A stretch of DNA of 64,000 nt from the NCBI GenBank assembly GCA_015233395.1, contig JADFXV010000003.1:47055-111054 (forward strand), given 5' to 3'. A model generated the notes under the pieces. The model searched no databases. It saw nothing but the letters and a program-made list of their open reading frames with translations, and was not told the DNA's origin. Positions within the stretch are counted from its first letter, which is position 1. Every line of letters starts with the position of its first letter. The stretch is from Desulfovibrionaceae bacterium. GTDB taxonomy: Bacteria; Desulfobacterota; Desulfovibrionia; Desulfovibrionales; Desulfovibrionaceae. A program made the position numbers and the translations under genes. Positions 54,604 to 63,242 of this stretch are shown here, piece by piece.

Positions 54604-56370
54604 ATGCGGTTATTTTCCGCCCGAATGGGCCTGACGATATTGGCCATGACGGCCGTGGTCCTGTGCGTGGCGCTTGCCGCGCCGCGCGGTTCCGAATGCG
54701 AGGCCCAGCAAAGCGCCTCCGACCCGGTCGCGCCGGAACTGACCATCGACCTGCCCGCTCCGGCCAAGCCCGGCAAACCTGCGGCCGTGAAGAGCCGGCC
54801 GGCCGCAAGGGTCGATGACGCGACCATCGTCGGCGGTTCGCCGGACGGCGCGGCCGAGACTGCGGCCCCGCAAGCCGCCCCGGCCAAACCCGCGCGCAAA
54901 TCCGCTCCAACCGCCGGCAAAGCCGCTCCCGCGACGGACGGAGATCGGGCGCCTACGCCGTTTGACTCGTCCCCGGCCGCCGAGGCGGCCGCCTCCCAAC
55001 CGGCTCTATCGGCTCTACCGGCTGCCCAGCCGGAAAAAGCGCCCACGCCCTTTGACCCGTCCCAGGTCAAGCCTCCGGTTGCGGCCGCCGCCGCGTCCGC
55101 CTCGGCCAAGCCCGCGCCCGTCGTGTTTCCCGGTTCCCCCATTTCCTCCGGTTCCAAGGTCAAGCAGGCAAGGAACGAGGAAGCGCGGTCCACGGCGTCC
55201 ACGGCGCCCAGGCGCATCGGAGAGATGACCGTCGGGGCGCTTTTCCCTCTGACCGGGGCGAACCAGGCGCGCGGCCAGGCGGCCCAGGCCGCGCTGGAAC
55301 TCGCCAAACAGGACATCGGCGACTATTTCGCCAAGGTGAACGCCGCCGGCGGACTCGCCATCCTGATAGAGGACACCCAGTCCAGCCCCAAGGTCGCCCT
55401 GGAGCGCCTCAAGGGGCTCTTGGTCCGGGGCGTGCGGGTCGTCATCGGCCCGGATTTCGACGACGAGCTCGCCGAAGTCAGGGAATTCGCCAAGGCCAAC
55501 GGCATGCTGCTCCTGAGCCCCGGCAGCGCCGGGCCTTTTTTGACGAAAAAGGAAGGCGAATTCTATCGTTTCGCGCCCATGAACACGCACCAGGCCGAAG
55601 CGGTCGCCGGACTGGCCGCGCAGGAAGGCGTGGACGCCCTGGTCCCGATCTGGGAAGGCGACCTGTACGGCGACGAACTGGTGGTGCATCTCAAGGCCCA
55701 TTTCCGCAACATGGGCGGCACGGTCCTGGCAGGCGTGCGCTACCGCCAGGGAGCCGCGCAATTCGCGGGCTATCTGACCGACCTCAAGGCCCAGATCGCC
55801 CAGGCTCAAAAACAGTTCAAGAAAATCGCCATCTATTTCGCCGGCCGCGAAGGGATCGCGGCGGCGCTCAAGGAGGCCGCCGCTCTCGGTCTGACCGCCT
55901 ACCGCTGGTATGGCTGCGACAACACGGCGTTGAGCCCGGAACTGACCCGCGACGAGGCCACCGCCGCGCTGGTCCAGACCGCCCGGCTGGTCAGCCCGCG
56001 CTACGGCGAAACCGAGACCGAGGTCTACGGGGCGCTGGAAAAGCGCATCCAGGAAAAGACCAAGGAATTCCCGGCCGCCGAATGCGTCGTGGCCTACGAC
56101 GTCGCCTGGCTGGTCGCCGTGAACGGCCTGGCCTGCGCCGGCCTGGACAATTTCGACGCCTTTAGGGCCGCCTTGCCGGCCACGGCCGAGCGCTTCCGGG
56201 GCGTGTCCGGCTGGATGGCGCTCGACGACAACGGCGACCGCCGCGAGGATTGGGGCTACGACTTCTGGTCGATTAAGAAAGACAACAGCCGGTATTATTG
56301 GGAGAAATTCGCGCGCTACCAATTCCAGCCCGGCGGCACGAAGCAGTTTTTCATCAACAACCCGGAATAA
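54604..56370 (+). CDS. Periplasmic-binding-protein-like (LpoA/LivJ-fold) protein with long Ala/Pro linker
   Basis: A 588-residue protein. A hydrophobic N-terminal segment (about residues 8-27) resembles a signal anchor or signal peptide. A low-complexity Ala/Pro/Ser linker (about 35-205) contains two APTPFD motifs. The C-terminal ~380 residues form a type-1 periplasmic-binding fold (VGALFPLTGANQARGQAAQAALELA, GVRVVIGPDFDDEL). This layout fits LpoA-type activators of penicillin-binding proteins or branched-chain amino-acid binders. No ABC permease follows directly. Strong GGAGGAG ribosome site. Confidence 0.82.
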   Translation: MRLFSARMGLTILAMTAVVLCVALAAPRGSECEAQQSASDPVAPELTIDLPAPAKPGKPAAVKSRPAARVDDATIVGGSPDGAAETAAPQAAPAKPARKSAPTAGKAAPATDGDRAPTPFDSSPAAEAAASQPALSALPAAQPEKAPTPFDPSQVKPPVAAAAASASAKPAPVVFPGSPISSGSKVKQARNEEARSTASTAPRRIGEMTVGALFPLTGANQARGQAAQAALELAKQDIGDYFAKVNAAGGLAILIEDTQSSPKVALERLKGLLVRGVRVVIGPDFDDELAEVREFAKANGMLLLSPGSAGPFLTKKEGEFYRFAPMNTHQAEAVAGLAAQEGVDALVPIWEGDLYGDELVVHLKAHFRNMGGTVLAGVRYRQGAAQFAGYLTDLKAQIAQAQKQFKKIAIYFAGREGIAAALKEAAALGLTAYRWYGCDNTALSPELTRDEATAALVQTARLVSPRYGETETEVYGALEKRIQEKTKEFPAAECVVAYDVAWLVAVNGLACAGLDNFDAFRAALPATAERFRGVSGWMALDDNGDRREDWGYDFWSIKKDNSRYYWEKFARYQFQPGGTKQFFINNPE

Positions 56371-56536
56371 TGATGCCGGCGAAAAAGAGCGTCCTTTTCT
56401 CAACGGGCGGATCGGCGCTTCATCTTCGCGCCTCCGTCGAGCCGGACGGGCGCGCCGGCGGCGCATTGCCGCCCAAGCGCAACGGTTTCAACCACGTTCT
56501 TCAGGCAATAAGGCCGGACGCGGACACAGGCGTTTC

Positions 56537-57349
56537 GTGAGCGAACATCAAAATCCTCCGCTGCTGACGCGGCCCCTGGCCGCGCTCGGCCGGACCGCGC
56601 TCTCCGTCACCGGGGAACTCGGAGCCTCGGCCATTTTTTTGGCCAAGGCCTGCTGGCGCGTCTTTTTCCCGCGCCCGCAGGCCGGGAAAATCCTGGCCCA
56701 GGTCTATTTCATCGGCGTCAAATCGTTTTTCGTCATTGCGCTCATCGGCCTGTTCACCGGCATGGTGCTCGGCCTGCAAGGCTATTACACCCTGGTCAAA
56801 TTCGGTTCCGAAGGGCTGCTCGGCGCGGCCGTGGCCCTGTCCATCATCCGCGAACTCGGACCCGTGCTGACGGCCATCATGATCACCGGCCGGGCCGGCT
56901 CGTCGATGGCCGCCGAAATCGGCATCATGCGCATCTCGGAACAAATCGACGCCCTGACCACCATGGACATCGACCCCGTCCGCTACCTGGTCAGCCCGCG
57001 CCTGGCCGCCGCGATCATCAGCTTCCCCTTGCTCACGGCCATCTTCGACGTCATCGGCATTCTCGGCGGCTACGTCAGCGGCGTGCTCATCCTGGGCGTC
57101 AACCCGGGCGTCTATTTCCAGCGCATCGACGCGAGCGTGGACATGACCGACGTGGCCGGCGGCTTTTACAAATCCCTGGCCTTCGCCGTGGCTGTGGCCC
57201 TGATCTGCTGCTACCAGGGCTTTTTCACCCACATGCGCAGGCAAGGGTTCGGCGCCAAGGGCGTGAGCCTGGCCACCACCTCGGCCGTGGTCGCGTCCTG
57301 CGTCAGCGTCCTGGTCGCCGACTACGTCATGACCACGTTCCTGATGTGA
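56537..57349 (+). CDS. mlaE: MlaE-family phospholipid ABC transporter permease
   Basis: A 270-residue permease with about five membrane helices. VIALIGLFTGMVLGLQGYYTL, REL-GPVLTAIMITGRAGSSMAAEIG and a final FFTHMRRQG...GVSLATTSAVVAS are diagnostic of MlaE/YrbE. It moves phospholipids between inner and outer membranes with MlaF and MlaD, neither of which follows it here. Start GTG 56537. Confidence 0.93.
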   Translation: MSEHQNPPLLTRPLAALGRTALSVTGELGASAIFLAKACWRVFFPRPQAGKILAQVYFIGVKSFFVIALIGLFTGMVLGLQGYYTLVKFGSEGLLGAAVALSIIRELGPVLTAIMITGRAGSSMAAEIGIMRISEQIDALTTMDIDPVRYLVSPRLAAAIISFPLLTAIFDVIGILGGYVSGVLILGVNPGVYFQRIDASVDMTDVAGGFYKSLAFAVAVALICCYQGFFTHMRRQGFGAKGVSLATTSAVVASCVSVLVADYVMTTFLM

Positions 57350-57364
57350 GGCCGGGCGGGTGAA

Positions 57365-57405
57365 GAACGCCTCCGGCGGCCAAAGGGGCGATGCCCCTTT
57401 GGAAA
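57365..57405. repeat. GC-rich palindromic intergenic repeat, copy 2
   Basis: AACGCCTCCGGCGGCCAAAGG followed by CCAAAGGGG-CGATG-CCCCTTTGG. The first 21 bases are identical to the copy at 33594. Confidence 0.75.
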
Positions 57406-57444
57406 CCCATTCCATAAAATACAACGGCGTTCCCTGGGGGATAT

Positions 57445-58086
57445 ATGTCCAAGCATGGCATGGCGGCGTTGGTTTTGCAGCGGCTTACGCCCCTGTATCC
57501 GGGTTTGCGTTCGGCCCTGGACTGGAAAAATCCCTGGGAATTGCTCGTGGCCACGGTCCTGGCCGCCCAGTGCACCGACGCCAGGGTGAATACGGTCACG
57601 CCTGGGCTTTTCGCTCGTTGGCCCGGGCCGGCCGAACTGGCCTTGGCCGCGCAAGAGGAGCTTGAGGCCGTGGTGCGCTCGACCGGCTTTTTTCGCAACA
57701 AGGCCAAAAACCTGCGCGGCGCGGCGGCGCGGGTCATGGAAGCGTTTAGCGGCCGGGTTCCCCGGACCATGGAGCAGTTGCTCAGCCTGCCCGGGGTCGC
57801 CCGCAAGACGGCCAACATCGTGCTCTCGGGCGCTTTCGGCGTCCATGAAGGCATCGCCGTGGACACCCACGTCAAACGGCTGGCCTATCGCCTGGGCCTG
57901 ACCGATGCGACGGATCCGGTGGTCATCGAGCGTGATCTGACGCCGCTTTTTCCCCGCGAAACGTGGGGCGCGGTCAACCATCTGCTGGTCGATCACGGCC
58001 GGGCGGTCTGCACCGCCCGCAAGCCGCAGTGCCCGGCCTGCGTCCTGGCGGACGCCTGCCCGAGGCGCGGAGTCGGCAAAACCTGA
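57445..58086 (+). CDS. nth: Endonuclease III (DNA glycosylase/AP lyase)
   Basis: A 213-residue base-excision enzyme. The helix-hairpin-helix is LPGVARKTANIVLS with the catalytic Lys, and the catalytic Asp is in VDTHVKRLAYR. The iron-sulfur cluster is C-x6-C-x2-C-x5-C near the C terminus (CTARKPQCPACVLADAC). It removes oxidised pyrimidines. ATG 57445 gives the usual N terminus. Confidence 0.95.
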   Translation: MSKHGMAALVLQRLTPLYPGLRSALDWKNPWELLVATVLAAQCTDARVNTVTPGLFARWPGPAELALAAQEELEAVVRSTGFFRNKAKNLRGAAARVMEAFSGRVPRTMEQLLSLPGVARKTANIVLSGAFGVHEGIAVDTHVKRLAYRLGLTDATDPVVIERDLTPLFPRETWGAVNHLLVDHGRAVCTARKPQCPACVLADACPRRGVGKT

Positions 58087-58198
58087 GCGGCCGGCCGCCT
58101 GGAACTCGCCGCCGTCTCGATTGCCCGGGCCGCGATTCCCTGGTACAAAATCCGGACCCGGCGACGGCCGGAAAATGCGCCGCCCGGTGGAGGAGAAC

Positions 58199-59473
58199 AT
58201 GCTAGCGTTGCGTCGGATCGTTTCCCTGAGCCTTTTTTTCACCTTGATGCTGCTGACGGCCACGGCCGTGGTCCTTTTCTTCAAACCCGCTTCCGGCGTG
58301 GCCCAATGGACGGACTGGAGCTTTTTGTGGATTTCCTGGCGGCGCTACGAGGCCATGCACCTCGGCCTGGGACTGGCCCTGATCGTCCTGGCGGTCGTGC
58401 AGGCGCTGCTCAATCTCGATCTTTGGCTCGCTGCCCTGCGCGACAAACAGGACAATATCCGGCCCCTGAGCCTGGCGCCGTGCCTGGGACTGGCCCTGGC
58501 GCTCGCCGTGGCCATCGACGCCGCCTTCATGCTGCCGCCGATGCGCCAGGTCGTGGACTACGCCGCGCGGGGTCGGGCGAACGCCGCCGCCCTTTACGGA
58601 GAACCGCCCTACGACGGGGCTTCGCGTTCGAGCCTGGCGGATTTTTGCGCCAAACTCGGCCTGGACCTGGACAGGGTCCAAAATACACTGGCCGCCAAGC
58701 ATATCATGGTCGCCTCGACCGGACAGACCCTAGACGACATCGCGGGCAAAAACGGCGTCTCGCCCGCAGCCATCTACGATTCCATCCGCCCGGCCAAAAC
58801 CGACGCCCCCCCCGGCGCCAAACCCTCGCCCTTGCCTCCGGAACCCCTGGCCGGCATGGGCCGGATGACACTCGCCGAGTTCTGCGGCGGCTACGGCTTA
58901 GATACCGGCCAGATCGTCGCCAAGCTGGCCGAGATCGATATCCGCGCCGGCGCGGCCATGACGCTCAACGACATGGCCAAGATCAACAACCGCCTGCCGG
59001 TCGAAATCTACGACGCCCTGCGCTATGTCTCATCGGCTGCTCTCGGCGTTCCTGGGGGTATGGGCGCTTCGGGCCAAAAACCGTCCGGCCCGTCCGCGTC
59101 CGCGCCAAACGCCGCCCACGAACCGGCCGCGCCGGGAATGGAACAGGGGACGCCGACGCCGCTGGCCCCGGCCCAACCGATCCAATCGGCCCAACCGGCT
59201 CAACCGGGACAACCGGGACAAATCCAGGCCGCCCCGGCGCAAACAGGCGCGGAAACGCCGGGCGGACTCGCCTTGAAAATCGAACCGCCGGTCGGTTTGG
59301 GGAAAATGCTGATTTCGGAATTCTGCAAGAAATACACGATCGAACAAGCCGGCGCGCTCAAGAAACTCGAAGCCAAAAACATCCTGGCCTTCGGCGATAT
59401 GACCTTCAACGAAGTCGCCCTGGAAAACAACCTGACTCCCAAAGCAGTCATGGAAATCATCACCGGGCAATAA
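58199..59473 (+). CDS. Membrane protein with N-terminal DUF4405-like helices and three repeated helical modules
   Basis: A 424-residue protein I cannot assign to a function. The first ~115 residues carry about three transmembrane helices with two His in WRRYEAMHLGLG-type positions, resembling the DUF4405 cytochrome-b-like fold. Three similar modules of about 55 residues follow (near 135-190, 215-275 and 355-424), each with L-x-x-FC-x-x-x-G-L/I-x-x-x..., then a LNDMAK/LDDIAG-type line and IYD or VME. Pro/Gln-rich linkers separate the last. ATG 58199 follows GGAGGAG. Confidence 0.8.
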   Translation: MLALRRIVSLSLFFTLMLLTATAVVLFFKPASGVAQWTDWSFLWISWRRYEAMHLGLGLALIVLAVVQALLNLDLWLAALRDKQDNIRPLSLAPCLGLALALAVAIDAAFMLPPMRQVVDYAARGRANAAALYGEPPYDGASRSSLADFCAKLGLDLDRVQNTLAAKHIMVASTGQTLDDIAGKNGVSPAAIYDSIRPAKTDAPPGAKPSPLPPEPLAGMGRMTLAEFCGGYGLDTGQIVAKLAEIDIRAGAAMTLNDMAKINNRLPVEIYDALRYVSSAALGVPGGMGASGQKPSGPSASAPNAAHEPAAPGMEQGTPTPLAPAQPIQSAQPAQPGQPGQIQAAPAQTGAETPGGLALKIEPPVGLGKMLISEFCKKYTIEQAGALKKLEAKNILAFGDMTFNEVALENNLTPKAVMEIITGQ

Positions 59474-59484
59474 ATAACAATCGG

Positions 59485-59658
59485 GGCTGCGCCCCGCCCC
59501 CCCGCCCTCCGGGGGCCAAGGGGCTTTGCCCCTTGGATCCCCACCGGGGGCGAGGATCGCCCCCGGACCCCCACGACAAGGGGCGCGTCCCTGCCCCCTG
59601 ACGCGGGGGTCCGGGGGGCATGATGCCCCCCGGCGGGGTCCAGGGGCGGAGCCCCAGT
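59485..59658. repeat. Cluster of GC-rich palindromic repeats
   Basis: Several hairpins in tandem: CCAAGGGG-CTTTG-CCCCTTGG, CCGGGGGCGAGGATCGCCCCCGG, CCGGGGGGCATGATGCCCCCCGG and GGGGC-GGA-GCCCC. It is the densest copy of the family also seen at 33594, 50753 and 57365. No gene is seen in this 190-base gap. Confidence 0.75.
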
Positions 59659-59663
59659 GGTTC

Positions 59664-60155
59664 TTATTTTCCCTTTTCTTTCCAGCTCCCGCCGGCGGCT
59701 TTGATTTCGTTCAGCACGGCCTGGCCCATGTTGGGCAGGTGTTTTTCCATGTCTTTGGAGATTTCCGCGCACATGGTGTGGTAGTCGAAGGGTTCGACGC
59801 CGATGATGACCGCTTCGGGGCGGTTGCCGAGCAGGTCGCAGTAGATCAGGGTGTCGACCAGGTCGGTCTGGTGCATGGAGTCTTTGAAGGCCAGGCTTTT
59901 GCGCAGGTCGTCGCCGGTGCAGCGGTAGATCGAGCCGGGCTGGTCGCCGCCGAGCACCGCGTCGCAGACGATGAGTTTGTCGCAGGAGAGGATCGGGTCC
60001 ATCAGGCGCATGCCGAGCGTGCCGCCGTCCATCAGGCGTACGTTCCCGGAAAATTCGTATTCCCGTTCCAGCCGTTCCACGCAGCGCACGCCCACGCCTT
60101 CGTCGGTGAACAGGATGTTGCCCACGCCCATGACCAGGATTCGTTTGGTTTCCAT
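59664..60155 (-). CDS. hynC: Hydrogenase maturation protease
   Basis: A 163-residue HybD/HyaD-type endopeptidase: ILVMGVGNILFTDEGVGVRCVERL has the nickel-binding Glu, DGGTLGMRLM follows, and the later His is in EPFDYHTMC. It cleaves the C-terminal tail of the hydrogenase large subunit after nickel insertion. It lies downstream of hynA, past a strong intrinsic terminator, so its expression may be lower than that of the subunits. Confidence 0.93.
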   Translation of the reverse strand: METKRILVMGVGNILFTDEGVGVRCVERLEREYEFSGNVRLMDGGTLGMRLMDPILSCDKLIVCDAVLGGDQPGSIYRCTGDDLRKSLAFKDSMHQTDLVDTLIYCDLLGNRPEAVIIGVEPFDYHTMCAEISKDMEKHLPNMGQAVLNEIKAAGGSWKEKGK

Positions 60156-60170
60156 TGATGTTCCTTCATG

Positions 60171-60208
60171 AAAAAAGCACGCAGACCCGCCGGAGCGGGT
60201 CTGCGTGC
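60171..60208 (-). terminator. Terminator after the hydrogenase large subunit gene
   Basis: On the minus strand GCACGCAGACCCGC/GCGGGTCTGCGTGC forms a perfect 14-bp stem with a 4-base loop, followed by six T. It lies 23 bases past the hynA stop. Confidence 0.9.
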
Positions 60209-60230
60209 AGCAAAGCGGGTCTTGTGCGGT

Positions 60231-61919
60231 CTAGAGGACTTTGAAGCTCAGGACCTCGTTGGAGTTCGGCTCGATCACGTGCACGCCGCAGGCGATGCAG
60301 GGGTCGAACGAGTGGATGGTGCGCAGGATTTCGACCGGCCGTTTCGGGTCGGCGATCGGGGTGCCGATCAGCGCCTCTTCCAGCGGTCCGAGTTTGCCCT
60401 TGGCGTCGCGCGGTCCAAGGCTCCAGGTCGAGGGCACGACCAACTGGAAGTTGGCGATCTTCTTGTCCTCGATGTTGATCCAGTGCGACAGGGCGCCGCG
60501 GGGGGCGTCCACGAAGCCGACGCCTTTGGCGCTCTTGGGCATTTCCCACTTGGCGACCAGGTCGTCTTTCTTCTTCTTGACGTTGCTGGCGAGCGAATCG
60601 ATCCAGTCTTCCATCTTCTCGGCGATGACCGCGGTTTCGATGCCGCGCGCGGCGGTGCGGCCGAGCGTGGAGAAGAGGTGTTCGGGCTTGATGTCGAGCT
60701 TTTTGAGCACCGCGCCGACCATCTTTTTGGTCTGCTTTTGGCCCTTGGCGTAGGCGATGAGCACCCGGGCCAGCGGGCCGGTTTCCATGGATTCGCCGTC
60801 GTAGCGGGGCGCTTTCATCCAGGAGTAGCGGTCCTTGTCGTCGAGCTTGGTGTATTCCGGATCGGTGACGCCCTTGTACGGATGCAGGGCGGCGTCGCCC
60901 TTGTACCAGCTGTGGCGGACGTGTTCGGCGATCTTGTCCGGGTCCATCTTGGCGACCGCGGCCAGGTCGCGTTTCATGATCACGCCGGGCTGGAAGAAGC
61001 GGCTTTCCAGGTCGTTTTCCTTTTCCGGGAACTCGCCGAAGCCGATGAAGTTCGTGGTCCCGCCGATGGCGCCCCAGTCCTTGTAGTAGGAGGCGACGGC
61101 CAGCAGGTCGGGGATGTAGACTTCGTTGACGAACTTCTTGGTTTCCTTCCACAGGGCCACGAATTCGGCCATGCGCTCTTTCTGCAGGGCTTCGTAGCAG
61201 GTCACGCCGCCGACCACGGTGAACTGGGTGTGCGGGTTCTTGGCGCCGAAGATGGCCATGGCCCGGGCCGCCTTGACCTGCAGGTGCAGGGCTTCAAGGT
61301 AGTGGGCGGTGGCGATCAGGTTGACTTCCGGCGGCAGATAGTAGGCCGGGTGTCCGCCCAGGAAGTAGGCGTTGGTGAAGATGCCGAGCTGTCCCGAGTC
61401 CACGAAGGACTTGAGTTTGGCCTGCACGGCGCGCAGGTCGTCGGCGTTGGTCTTGCGGCCGGAGATCGAGTTGGCGATCTTGGCGGCCTTGTCGGCGTCG
61501 GCCACGAGCGCGCTGGTGACGTCGACCCAGTCCAGGGCGTGCAGATGATAGAAATGCACGATGTGGTCGTGCAGGAACTGCGAGCCCATGACGATGTTGC
61601 GGATCAGGCGCGCGCTGTCGGGGATTTCCACGCCGACGGCGTTGTCCACGCAGCGGGTCGAGGCCAGGGCGTGCACGTAGGTGCACACGCCGCAGGCGCG
61701 CTGGGTGAAGTGCTGGGCGTCGCGGGGATCGCGGCCCTTGAGGATGATTTCCAGGCCGCGGAAGAGCTGCGAGGAGCTCCAGGCGTCCTTGATCTTGCCG
61801 TTTTCGACTTCCACGACGACGCGCAGGTGACCCTCGATGCGGGTCACCGGATCGACCGTGATCGGTCCGGTGAACGTGCTTTTGGGCGACGTCATGACAG
61901 GGGGATTGCTATCAGCCAT
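60231..61919 (-). CDS. hynA: Periplasmic [NiFe] hydrogenase large subunit
   Basis: A 562-residue large subunit. The N-terminal nickel ligands are in RACGVCTYVH, and the C-terminal ligands are in DPCIACGVH followed by a VIEPNSNEVLSFKVL tail that HynC removes after the His. RIEGHLRV lies near residue 28. With the small subunit it oxidises hydrogen in the periplasm and passes electrons to cytochrome c3. It lacks its own signal peptide and is exported with the Tat-signal partner. Confidence 0.97.
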   Translation of the reverse strand: MADSNPPVMTSPKSTFTGPITVDPVTRIEGHLRVVVEVENGKIKDAWSSSQLFRGLEIILKGRDPRDAQHFTQRACGVCTYVHALASTRCVDNAVGVEIPDSARLIRNIVMGSQFLHDHIVHFYHLHALDWVDVTSALVADADKAAKIANSISGRKTNADDLRAVQAKLKSFVDSGQLGIFTNAYFLGGHPAYYLPPEVNLIATAHYLEALHLQVKAARAMAIFGAKNPHTQFTVVGGVTCYEALQKERMAEFVALWKETKKFVNEVYIPDLLAVASYYKDWGAIGGTTNFIGFGEFPEKENDLESRFFQPGVIMKRDLAAVAKMDPDKIAEHVRHSWYKGDAALHPYKGVTDPEYTKLDDKDRYSWMKAPRYDGESMETGPLARVLIAYAKGQKQTKKMVGAVLKKLDIKPEHLFSTLGRTAARGIETAVIAEKMEDWIDSLASNVKKKKDDLVAKWEMPKSAKGVGFVDAPRGALSHWINIEDKKIANFQLVVPSTWSLGPRDAKGKLGPLEEALIGTPIADPKRPVEILRTIHSFDPCIACGVHVIEPNSNEVLSFKVL

Positions 61920-61988
61920 GTATCCGGCCTCCTTGAGAATCGGCTATTTTTAATGTGAACGTCCCGGTATCCGGAAAACGTTTGTTCC

Positions 61989-62933
61989 CTAGCCTTGCTG
62001 GTAGAACGGGCTCATTTCGTCCCAGAAATTGGGCTCGCTGCAACCGAGGCAGGGATGGCCGGCCTTCATCGGGTAGTTGGTCGAATTGAACTGGACCGTG
62101 GGGCAGTTGTTGTACGTGCTCGGTCCCTTGCAGCCGAGTTCGTAGAGGCAGTAGCCTTTCTTGGCCTCTTCGGACTCGAAGCTCTTGGCGAATTCGCCCT
62201 TGTCGAAGTGGGGCAAACGCGGGCACTGGTCGTGCACGCTCTTGCCGTAGAACACGACCGGACGGCCCTTGTCGTCGAGTTGCGGCATGCCCTTGGTCAG
62301 GAAATAGACCAAGCCGCCGACCATGTTGATGGGGTTGGGCGGGCAGCCGGGAATATTGACGGTCTTGATGCCGGTGGCCTGGCTGACGCTGATCGCGCCG
62401 GTGGGATTGGGCTTGGCCGCCTGGACGCCGCCGTAGCAGGCGCAGGTGCCGACGCACACCACGGCCTTGGCCTTGGGAGCGAGCTCCTTGACGATGGAGA
62501 GCATGGTTTTGCCGCCGACCATGCCGTAGATGCCGTTGTCCTTGGCCGGGATGCCGCCTTCGCAGATCAGGATGAAGCCCTCGGGAGAGCTTACGGCCTT
62601 ATGCAGGGCGTCCTCGACCGCGTCGCCGGCGCCGGCCATCAGGGTCTCGCAGTAGTCGAGCGAAATGGTGTCGAGAATGAGTTCGTCGATAAACGGCTGA
62701 TACGTGCGGATGAGCGCTTCGGTGCAGCCGGTGCATTCCGCGAAATGCAACATGACCACCGAGGGACGTTTCGAGGCTGCCAAAGCTTCGGCCACCGTTC
62801 CGGCGAATCCCGGACCCATGCCCATGGCGGTTGCCACCACGCCGCAGAACTTCATGAAATCACGCCGCGAAACCCCACGCTCTTCCAAGCGTTTCACGGC
62901 ATCTTCCTTGCCAAGGCCCACGCAAAACTTCAT
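61989..62933 (-). CDS. hynB: Periplasmic [NiFe] hydrogenase small subunit
   Basis: A 314-residue iron-sulfur protein. The N-terminal twin-arginine signal SRRDFMKF precedes a hydrophobic stretch. ECTGCTEAL binds the proximal [4Fe-4S] cluster, followed by [10 protein letters not shown] and [10 protein letters not shown], and the C terminus carries further cluster Cys and one cluster His. ATG 62933 follows CTGGAGGTG. It is first in the hynB-hynA-hynC operon, typical of Desulfovibrio. Confidence 0.97.
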   Translation of the reverse strand: MKFCVGLGKEDAVKRLEERGVSRRDFMKFCGVVATAMGMGPGFAGTVAEALAASKRPSVVMLHFAECTGCTEALIRTYQPFIDELILDTISLDYCETLMAGAGDAVEDALHKAVSSPEGFILICEGGIPAKDNGIYGMVGGKTMLSIVKELAPKAKAVVCVGTCACYGGVQAAKPNPTGAISVSQATGIKTVNIPGCPPNPINMVGGLVYFLTKGMPQLDDKGRPVVFYGKSVHDQCPRLPHFDKGEFAKSFESEEAKKGYCLYELGCKGPSTYNNCPTVQFNSTNYPMKAGHPCLGCSEPNFWDEMSPFYQQG

Positions 62934-63242
62934 GGAACACCTCCAGTTTAAAGAATCCGTTGCAACACGAACAGAAACCTCGTCGAATTTCGCGCCCACC
63001 TCCTCGCTTTGGTCGAAACCCGCGCGCCCAAGGCGGGCGATCTCGGGAACTTATTTGATTATCCTGGTTTATCCAGGCGGTCGTTTTTGTCAAATCGAAA
63101 AACGCGATCCCTTTACGGAGTTCACATCGGGTATCGAAATAGAAAAAGCCGAAAATCATTCGTGCTATCTATTGTAAAAAAATAATCCAATTGGCACGCA
63201 AAAAATAAAAACGTGCGAAAGACTCCGGCCGCACCGAGCCAT
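62934..63242. other. Promoter region of the hydrogenase operon
   Basis: About 310 bases upstream of hynB, AT-rich toward 63,150-63,210. It should contain the hyn promoter, but no convincing sigma-70 or sigma-54 pair was found. A short CCTGG-TTTAT-CCAGG inverted repeat lies at 63064-63078. The right end holds a possible terminator of the next gene. Confidence 0.55.
63199..63234 (-). terminator. Possible terminator of the edge gene
   Basis: On the minus strand GTGCG and CGCAC flank about 12 bases, followed by GTTTTTATTTTTT. The T run is strong, the stem is short. Confidence 0.45.

Noticed and set aside
63185..63205. Sigma-54 promoter (TGGCACG) upstream of hynB
   Set aside because: The TGGCACG lies on the plus strand, pointing away from hynB, and lacks a -12 GC at the correct distance.
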